This document shows positions 56,755 through 64,000 of a DNA stretch of 64,000 bases, one piece after another. This DNA comes from Methylopila turkensis (GTDB lineage: Bacteria; Pseudomonadota; Alphaproteobacteria; Rhizobiales; Methylopilaceae), in NCBI RefSeq assembly GCF_027922325.1, contig NZ_BSFL01000003.1:868001-932000 (forward strand). Direction: 5' to 3'. Below the pieces are notes generated by a model. That model saw only the letters and a program-made list of their open reading frames with translations, did no database searches and was not told where the DNA came from. The position numbers were made by a program, and so were the translations under genes. The number at the start of each line of letters is the position of its first letter. Position 1 is the stretch's first letter.

Positions 56755-56852
56755 GCGCCAAGCCAACCTGTGTGTCTGCACTTCAATGGGCTTGGAACGA
56801 TGCCGCGCGCGCATCGTTTGAGAACCATAAGAAACAGATCATGGGAGCGATC

Positions 56853-57188
56853 ATGAAGACCCTTGCAGCTTTCGCGCTGGCCTCGGCCCTCGCCGTCGGC
56901 GCGGGCCCGGCCCTCGCGCAGACGAACTCCACCGTGGATCAGGGCGCGAACCCGGCGGACAAGACGTCGCCGGAAAAGGCCGGCGAGACGGGCAAGATGA
57001 GCCCCGGCACCACCGGCGCGATGGACAACGCCGTGAAGGGAACCGCCACGAGTAAGGACGACGTCAAGCGCCAGACCGAAGGCGGCACCACCGCCGCGGA
57101 TGGCGCCCATCAGGGCCAGATGGGCAAGGACAAGCATTCGCCCGGCGCGACCGGCGCGGCGCCCGGCTCGGACGACAGCAAGAAGTAG
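56853..57188 (+). CDS. Small exported low-complexity protein
   Basis: A 111-residue protein with a clean signal peptide (residues 1-23, AFALASALAVGAGPALAQ) and a mature part made almost only of Gly, Ala, Lys, Thr, Ser and Asp (for example GETGKMSPGTTGAMDN). The start at ATG 56853 has GGGAG at a good distance. Mature charge is mixed and the region is probably disordered. I do not recognise a family; similar Gly/Lys-rich exported proteins are sometimes stress-induced. A strong terminator follows directly. Confidence 0.72.
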   Translation: MKTLAAFALASALAVGAGPALAQTNSTVDQGANPADKTSPEKAGETGKMSPGTTGAMDNAVKGTATSKDDVKRQTEGGTTAADGAHQGQMGKDKHSPGATGAAPGSDDSKK

Positions 57189-57212
57189 CGTCCGCGCGGG
57201 CGGTTGACGGAA

Positions 57213-57239
57213 GGGGTCGTCGGCGGACGACCCCTTTTT
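57213..57239 (+). terminator. Intrinsic terminator after the exported-protein gene
   Basis: GGGGTCGTC, loop GGCG, GACGACCCC, then TTTTT (57235-57239): a nine-base-pair stem 25 bases downstream of the stop at 57188. One of the clearest intrinsic terminators in the window. Confidence 0.93.
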
Positions 57240-57259
57240 CGCGCCGTCGATCTGTCGGG

Positions 57260-58852
57260 TCAGCGCCAGTAGGGCTTGGCCTTCATGAGAGCGGCGTAGC
57301 TTTTGCCGGCGGCTTGCAGCAGGCCACGCGCGTCCGCGTCGGCATGGCCGGCGATCGCGCCGGCGGCGAAAGCGGCGTCGCCGTCGCCCTCGGCCGCCGC
57401 GGCGATAGCCAGCCCGCGAACGCGGGCGCGAGCGGTGGCGATGTCGTTGAGATCGCCAAGATGCTCCTGCAGCGCCGTGAGGTGCTTTCCGAAGGTCTTC
57501 TGCCGCTTGCGCGCTTTCGGTTCGACAAACACGTCGGCGAAGAAATCGGCGGCGTAGCGCAGCTTCTTGCCTTCGATGCGGACCTGGTGGCGCGCGTGCG
57601 GGTCGAGCGCCGCGAGCGCCTCGCCCGCCTTCTTCACCTTTTTTCGGCGTTTCGTCAGCGTATCGGCCGCGAACGTCTCGATGGCCAGGGCGCGCAGGTC
57701 GGCCGTCTCCGCGTCCGCGCGCCACGGGCCGATCGCCAGCCATTCCGCGAGATCGAGCATGAGGCCGCGCGCGCGGGGCGAGCGCAGCGCTTCGTCGGCG
57801 GCGGCGTAGGCCGCGCCGCGCTGACGTTCCACGCGGTCGGCCAGCGCCGCGAGGCCGGGCTCGGGCTCGTCGCCCTCGCCCAGCGCGGCGAGCCGCCCTT
57901 CCGCGAACACGTCGAGATCGCGCGCGTCGCCGAGCGAGCCGGCGAGCCATTTGAGCTCGCCCCGCAGCGCCTCGCTCCGGGCGTCCGACACCACCGGCTT
58001 GAACAGCGAGAACGCCGAGCGCAGGCGGCGCAGCGCGACGCGCGCCTGATGCACGGCCTTGGGCTCCGGCGCCGCAAGCAACACGTCCTCGTTCAGCCGG
58101 AACTGGACCACGCAGTCGGTCGCGGCGGCGACGAAGGCCTCCTCGACCGTCATGCCGGGGCGGATCGGGGCGTCTCCCGCCTTGGCGGGCCGTCCGAGCG
58201 CGCCGTCGAGGGCTGCATAGCCGCGGGCGGACTTGCTGAGCGCGCTGAGGCGGAGCGGCGCGACAGATCCGAGGTCGCGGGCGAGCGCGAACAGCTCCTC
58301 CGGCGTTCCGCCGAGCAGCTCCATCTCGAGCTCCGCGAAGGCGTAGCGCGCCTCGGCGAGTTCGATCGCGGCATCGTCGAGGGCGATCTCGACCACGAAC
58401 GCGCCGCGCTCGAGCATGTGGACGGTGCGCTTCACATTGGTCGTGAAGACGGGCGCCAGCGCCGGCAGCGCGGACGGTTCGCAGCCGAGCGCGGATGCGA
58501 GCATCAGGGTCTCGCCCGGCGACAGCGCGAGCTCAGGCCCGCGCGCGCGCCGCTCCCACTCCGCGCGGTCGAACATGCCGACGCCCGCGCCGCCGAGCTT
58601 GATGGTCTGGACGTAGCCCCTGCCCCGCCGCCGGATCCGCAGCGAAACGCCCGCCCGCTTCAGCGCGCGGTCGTCGGAGTCGAAATAGGCGCTGACGAGA
58701 CGGGCGGCCACGCCCCGCTTGGCGGCGCCGCGCTCGCGCAACGCACCGGCGAGCCGACCGAGCGCGTCGGGTGCGACCTCCAGCTTCAGCTCGCGCTCGC
58801 GGGCCTCAAGTGCGGCGGCCGGGTCCGGCAGCGGCTCATGCGCGTCGTTCAT
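57260..58852 (-). CDS. CYTH-CHAD domain protein (inorganic triphosphatase-like)
   Basis: A 530-residue two-domain protein. The N-terminal CYTH tunnel domain has the ExExK-type motif ERELKLEV near residue 20 and GYVQTIKLGG, with charged strands throughout. The C-terminal CHAD domain (about 270-520) is a helical histidine-rich region with VHQARVALRRLRSAFSLFK and KLRYAADFFADVF. CYTH members hydrolyse tripolyphosphate or make cAMP, and CHAD binds polyphosphate, so a polyphosphate-related role is likely. The start is ATG 58852; no good ribosome site is seen. Confidence 0.92.
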   Translation of the reverse strand: MNDAHEPLPDPAAALEARERELKLEVAPDALGRLAGALRERGAAKRGVAARLVSAYFDSDDRALKRAGVSLRIRRRGRGYVQTIKLGGAGVGMFDRAEWERRARGPELALSPGETLMLASALGCEPSALPALAPVFTTNVKRTVHMLERGAFVVEIALDDAAIELAEARYAFAELEMELLGGTPEELFALARDLGSVAPLRLSALSKSARGYAALDGALGRPAKAGDAPIRPGMTVEEAFVAAATDCVVQFRLNEDVLLAAPEPKAVHQARVALRRLRSAFSLFKPVVSDARSEALRGELKWLAGSLGDARDLDVFAEGRLAALGEGDEPEPGLAALADRVERQRGAAYAAADEALRSPRARGLMLDLAEWLAIGPWRADAETADLRALAIETFAADTLTKRRKKVKKAGEALAALDPHARHQVRIEGKKLRYAADFFADVFVEPKARKRQKTFGKHLTALQEHLGDLNDIATARARVRGLAIAAAAEGDGDAAFAAGAIAGHADADARGLLQAAGKSYAALMKAKPYWR

Positions 58853-59054
58853 CTGCGGTCTCACTCAGGCGAATGCGGAAGCGAGCCCCCATCTAAGGGC
58901 CGGGACCGCAACCCGCCAAGACGAAGTTCGTCGCGGCGTCGCGACGGCCGGTTTCGGCGACGACCTGGCGGCGAGGCTGTCCGGACGACCGGAAATGGCG
59001 CGCGCGCCGACGATTGGCGACGTTCCGGCGGAATGGTCCCGCTTCGTTCTTAGA

Positions 59055-59074
59055 GATAGTGCATATACACTATC
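59055..59074. promoter_or_regulatory. Short inverted repeat of operator type
   Basis: GATAGTG, spacer CATATA, CACTATC: a seven-base perfect dyad in the 294-base gap between the CYTH-CHAD gene start and the tRNA-like RNA. It could be a regulator binding site or part of an AT-rich promoter. No gene was found in the rest of that gap (58853-59108). Confidence 0.4.
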
Positions 59075-59104
59075 ACGAAGACGCGTTACGCGGCGCGACA
59101 AGAA

Positions 59105-59135
59105 CAAACGGCGGCCCGCTGTTGGCGGACCGCCG
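59105..59135 (-). terminator. Terminator for the tRNA-like RNA
   Basis: On the minus strand, 12 bases after the CCA end at 59147, a stem formed by 59125-59135 and 59109-59119 (one mismatch; loop CAACA) is followed by TTTGTTCTTGT. This fits an intrinsic terminator for the tRNA-like transcript. Confidence 0.72.
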
Positions 59136-59146
59136 CTTGTTCGATC

Positions 59147-59221
59147 TGGAGGCCCAGCCTGGATTTGAACCAGGATAGGGGAACGTTCCCGTCCCCCGGG
59201 TAGCCATTCCCCCACCGGGCC
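59147..59221 (-). tRNA. tRNA-shaped RNA with atypical anticodon arm
   Basis: 75 bases on the minus strand with encoded CCA (59147-59149). The acceptor stem GGCCCGG/CTGGGCC pairs fully (one G-U). The D-arm has A14, A15 and G18G19 (AATGGCTA). The T-arm is CCTGG-TTCAAAT-CCAGG, and base 73 is U, as in glycine and cysteine tRNAs. The anticodon arm is odd: GGGGAC-GGGAACG-TTCCCC has a five-pair stem, a C-U mismatch and a loop where position 33 is G, not U. A normal anticodon (GAA would be read) is doubtful. It may be a glycine-like tRNA relic, a non-decoding tRNA-like RNA, or a tRNA I have folded wrongly. An AT-rich promoter-like region lies just upstream (59265-59335). Confidence 0.55.
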
Positions 59222-59240
59222 GTTGCGAAAACATGCCAGC

Positions 59241-59256
59241 GCCGGCCCGGGCCGGC
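59241..59256. repeat. Perfect 16-base palindrome before the tRNA-like RNA
   Basis: GCCGGCCCGGGCCGGC, fully self-complementary, 20 bases upstream of the tRNA-like 5' end. On the minus strand it could fold in the leader of the primary transcript. Confidence 0.6.
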
Positions 59257-59335
59257 AACCTTTCATCGCCGCTATACTTAACGAAAGCGCCTTGTTTTAA
59301 CGAACAACAGTTAAATCCCTAACGATCACGTGTGA

Positions 59336-62089
<2,754 letters not shown>

Positions 62090-62175
62090 GACTGGAACGC
62101 TTTCGGTCGTTTGCTAGCGCCGGCAAACTAGACGATTCCGATCGGGAAAGCCAATTCGGGGACGCGAATCTGTGC

Positions 62176-62310
62176 AAAAAAAAGCTATGTGATTCAGAGA
62201 CATAGCTCAGGTCGCGCCGACCGCTTCCATTCGTGGAAGCGGCCGATGAACTTCAGACGACATCCGAGCGTCGGCGCGTACGACCCGCAGACGCCCCCTG
62301 TAAGTATTGC
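62176..62310 (-). ncRNA. Candidate small RNA or gyrA leader
   Basis: On the minus strand, CCGCTTCCA-CGAA-TGGAAGCGG (nine-pair stem, 62221-62242) is followed by AGCTATGT-CTCTGAATC-ACATAGCT (eight-pair stem, 62183-62207) and TTTTTTTT (62176-62183), a textbook intrinsic terminator. No open reading frame feeds it: the neighbouring gene is divergent, and gyrA starts 87 bases downstream. A promoter-like TTGGTTGCAATACTTA lies near 62305-62320. It is either a short independent RNA or an attenuated gyrA leader. The 5' end is a guess. Confidence 0.5.
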
Positions 62311-62372
62311 AACCAATTGTTCTGCATGGATCGGAGAAGGAGATTTTCTGCCGGTCGATGGGAGATCCTCCT

Positions 62373-63278
62373 ATGAGCGACGCGCCGCAGTCCGCCAGTG
62401 ACGACAAGCTCAAGACAGCTGCGTCATGGCTGTCGCAAAGCCTTGTCCCATTATCTATAGTAATCCTCGTACTCGCGACGCTTTGGTTCGTTTTCATGGT
62501 GAAGCCAGACGGATTCGCGTCGGTATCAGCGCTTATACTGGTCGGACTTGCCGCCTTCATCGGCCTGATGAATTTTCTGACGTACACTCATCATCTGATG
62601 GAGCTGAACGACGTCAAACAACCGTTCGGCCTGCCCGAGGGCACCGTTCGGGCGATCCTGACGATCGCTTTCATCGTTCTGGTCGGCGTGATGGCGAGCT
62701 ATCTCGCCACCAGCAGCGCCAACCGCACCGCCTATGCGGAGCCGATCCTCGTGAATGGCAGAACGACGGCGGTGGAGGCGCAGAAGATCAGCGACCGCTA
62801 CGCCGCGGCCGGGATCGTGACGGTGACGCCGCACAACCAGGACGGCAAGGAGACGGGCGACGTCGTCGTTCATGTTCTTCTGAAGAAAGACAACGCGCTC
62901 TCCGACGACATATCCAAGCAGATCCTGACGATGCTTTCGACGATCATGGCGGCGATGATCGGATTCTATTTCGGAGCGAAGACCGACATCGCCGCGCCCA
63001 ACGCGCCGACGAAGACGGACAAGCTGAAGGCCGCTGCGGAAGCGGCCAAGGCGAGGGCGGAGGCGAAAGCCAAGGAGGCGGCCGCCGCGCGGAAGGACGC
63101 CGAGGCTGCGGCGTCGGAGGCGGAGAGGGCCAAAGCCGCGGGCGACGCCGACGCGGCCGCCAAGGACGAGGCGGCCAAGAAAGCGGCGCTGAAAGCGGAA
63201 GCCGTGGAGAAAGAGGCGGCGAGCGCGGACAAGGCCGCGAAGGACACCGAGGCGGCCGCCAAGGACGCGAGCCAGTAG
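62373..63278 (+). CDS. Membrane protein with four TM segments and alanine-rich coiled-coil tail
   Basis: A 301-residue protein of unknown family. Hydrophobic segments are at about 24-43 (LVPLSIVILVLATLWFVFMV), 50-69, 92-112 and 184-203, the last ending GFYFGAKT. A periplasmic or cytosolic loop of about 70 residues sits between TM3 and TM4. Residues 215-301 are Ala/Lys/Glu repeats (AAAEAAKARAEAKAKEAAA) forming a long charged helix. The start is ATG 62373, behind GGGAGA; ATG 62358 is also possible. Codon use is similar to its neighbours but the N-terminal half is lower in GC. Confidence 0.72.
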   Translation: MSDAPQSASDDKLKTAASWLSQSLVPLSIVILVLATLWFVFMVKPDGFASVSALILVGLAAFIGLMNFLTYTHHLMELNDVKQPFGLPEGTVRAILTIAFIVLVGVMASYLATSSANRTAYAEPILVNGRTTAVEAQKISDRYAAAGIVTVTPHNQDGKETGDVVVHVLLKKDNALSDDISKQILTMLSTIMAAMIGFYFGAKTDIAAPNAPTKTDKLKAAAEAAKARAEAKAKEAAAARKDAEAAASEAERAKAAGDADAAAKDEAAKKAALKAEAVEKEAASADKAAKDTEAAAKDASQ

Positions 63279-63323
63279 CCAGCCCGCATTGCCCGCATGC
63301 TGTCGCGCGACTAGGGTCCCGCG

Positions 63324-64000
63324 ATGACAGCCCAGACCTCCCCCATTCATGTCGTCGGCGGCGGCCTCGCCGGCTCCGAGGCCGCGTGGCAGATCGCCGA
63401 AGCCGGCGTTCCCGTCGTGCTGCACGAGATGCGGCCCGAGCGCCGCACCGACGCGCATCAGACCGACGGCCTCGCTGAGCTCGTCTGCTCCAACTCGTTC
63501 CGCTCGGATGACGCGGAGCAGAACGCGGTCGGCCTGCTGCATCAGGAGATGCGGGCGCTGGGCTCGCTGATCATGCGCGCGGCGGACGGAGCCCAGGTGC
63601 CCGCAGGCGGAGCGCTGGCCGTGGACCGCGAGGCCTTCTCGGCCGCCGTCACCGCCGCGCTCGAGGCCCATCCGCTGGTGACGATCGCGCGCGGCGAGAT
63701 CGCCGGCTTGCCGCCGGCGGAGTGGGACAGCGTGATCGTCGCGACCGGCCCCCTCACCTCGCCTGCGCTCGCGGAAGCCGTGCGCGGGCTGACCGGCGAA
63801 GGCGAGCTCGCCTTCTTCGACGCCATCGCGCCGATCGTCCACTCCGACTCGATCGACATGAGCGTGGCCTGGCGGCAGTCGCGCTACGACAAGGTCGGCC
63901 CCGGCGGCACCGGCGCGGACTACGTGAACTGCCCGATGACCCGCGAGCAGTACGAGGCCTTCGTGGCGGGGCTGGTCGCCGGCGACAAGGTCTCGTTCAA
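63324..64000 (+). CDS. trmFO: tRNA uracil-5-methyltransferase TrmFO, 5' part
   Basis: The first 225 residues of a folate/FAD-dependent methyltransferase that makes ribothymidine 54 in tRNA; the gene runs off the window edge. The FAD motif is [16 protein letters not shown] (residues 9-24), followed by family blocks [29 protein letters not shown] and [11 protein letters not shown]. The ATG at 63324 follows the membrane-protein gene by 45 bases. Confidence 0.96.
   Translation, partial: MTAQTSPIHVVGGGLAGSEAAWQIAEAGVPVVLHEMRPERRTDAHQTDGLAELVCSNSFRSDDAEQNAVGLLHQEMRALGSLIMRAADGAQVPAGGALAVDREAFSAAVTAALEAHPLVTIARGEIAGLPPAEWDSVIVATGPLTSPALAEAVRGLTGEGELAFFDAIAPIVHSDSIDMSVAWRQSRYDKVGPGGTGADYVNCPMTREQYEAFVAGLVAGDKVSF

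Noticed and set aside
54280..56814. An 844-codon minus-strand frame
   Set aside because: Complement of the dimethylglycine-dehydrogenase-like gene; shadow composition.

Overview
The window is chromosomal DNA from a GC-rich alphaproteobacterium, most likely a member of the Hyphomicrobiales (Rhizobiales); I cannot fix the genus. Several features point there. One is the gene run glyA-nrdR-ribD-ribE-ribH-nusB. Others are an ATP12-type F1 assembly chaperone beside a HAD phosphatase, a PAS_5 protein, an ELM1-like protein, a small BTLCP cysteine peptidase beside a double PilZ protein, and short palindromic repeats of the kind common in this order. I see no phage, plasmid, insertion sequence or CRISPR array. 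Coding density is high and most genes are ordinary.

Layout. 1-3 kb: tail of an unknown gene, TauE/SafE exporter, dusA, transglutaminase-like protein. 3.2-11.2 kb: a surface-sugar cluster with a nonulosonate (sialic-acid-like) module. On the minus strand this reads GT4 transferase, polysialyltransferase-like protein, DUF6716-like transferase, PMI-type cupin, short NeuB and a NeuA-HAD fusion; a paralogous DUF6716-like gene converges on it. With no epimerase or aminotransferase present, the gene set fits a KDN (deaminoneuraminate) route from mannose-6-phosphate. 11-16.9 kb: adenine deaminase, BtuF-like protein, a divergent subtilase, gamma-glutamylcyclotransferase-like protein and acylphosphatase, GST. 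16.9-25.3 kb: a photolyase-related gene lying between a dead copy of the biotinyl-domain coding sequence and the real acyl-CoA carboxylase alpha gene, then a GT1 transferase, a membrane hydrolase and the carboxylase beta subunit.

25.5-33 kb: hydrolase-like protein, ATP12 chaperone, HAD phosphatase, DUF3616 protein, patatin, hisI, folE, NifU-like scaffold, yidD (whose start lies inside a palindromic repeat). 33-39.5 kb: thrS, then ELM1-like protein and a tight cluster of two ATP-grasp enzymes around a nucleotidyltransferase, with no recognised product. 39.5-48.3 kb: CBS protein, rhomboid protease, PAS_5 protein, double PilZ protein, BTLCP peptidase, and the riboflavin/nusB/nrdR/glyA block. 48.5-56.8 kb: a DeoR-type regulator divergent from a betaine-type ABC transporter, choline-kinase-like protein and dimethylglycine-dehydrogenase-like flavoprotein. 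A 13-bp perfect inverted repeat lies between them and is a good operator candidate. 57-64 kb: exported low-complexity protein, CYTH-CHAD protein, a tRNA-shaped RNA with an abnormal anticodon arm, gyrA, a candidate small RNA upstream of gyrA, a membrane protein with a coiled-coil tail, and the start of trmFO.

The items most worth a second look are the putative KDN glycan cluster, the ATP-grasp/nucleotidyltransferase cluster, the tRNA-like RNA and the terminator-bearing small-RNA candidate upstream of gyrA, and the biotinyl-domain ghost in which the biotin-accepting lysine codon has become threonine. All family names come from motif reading alone; no database search was possible.
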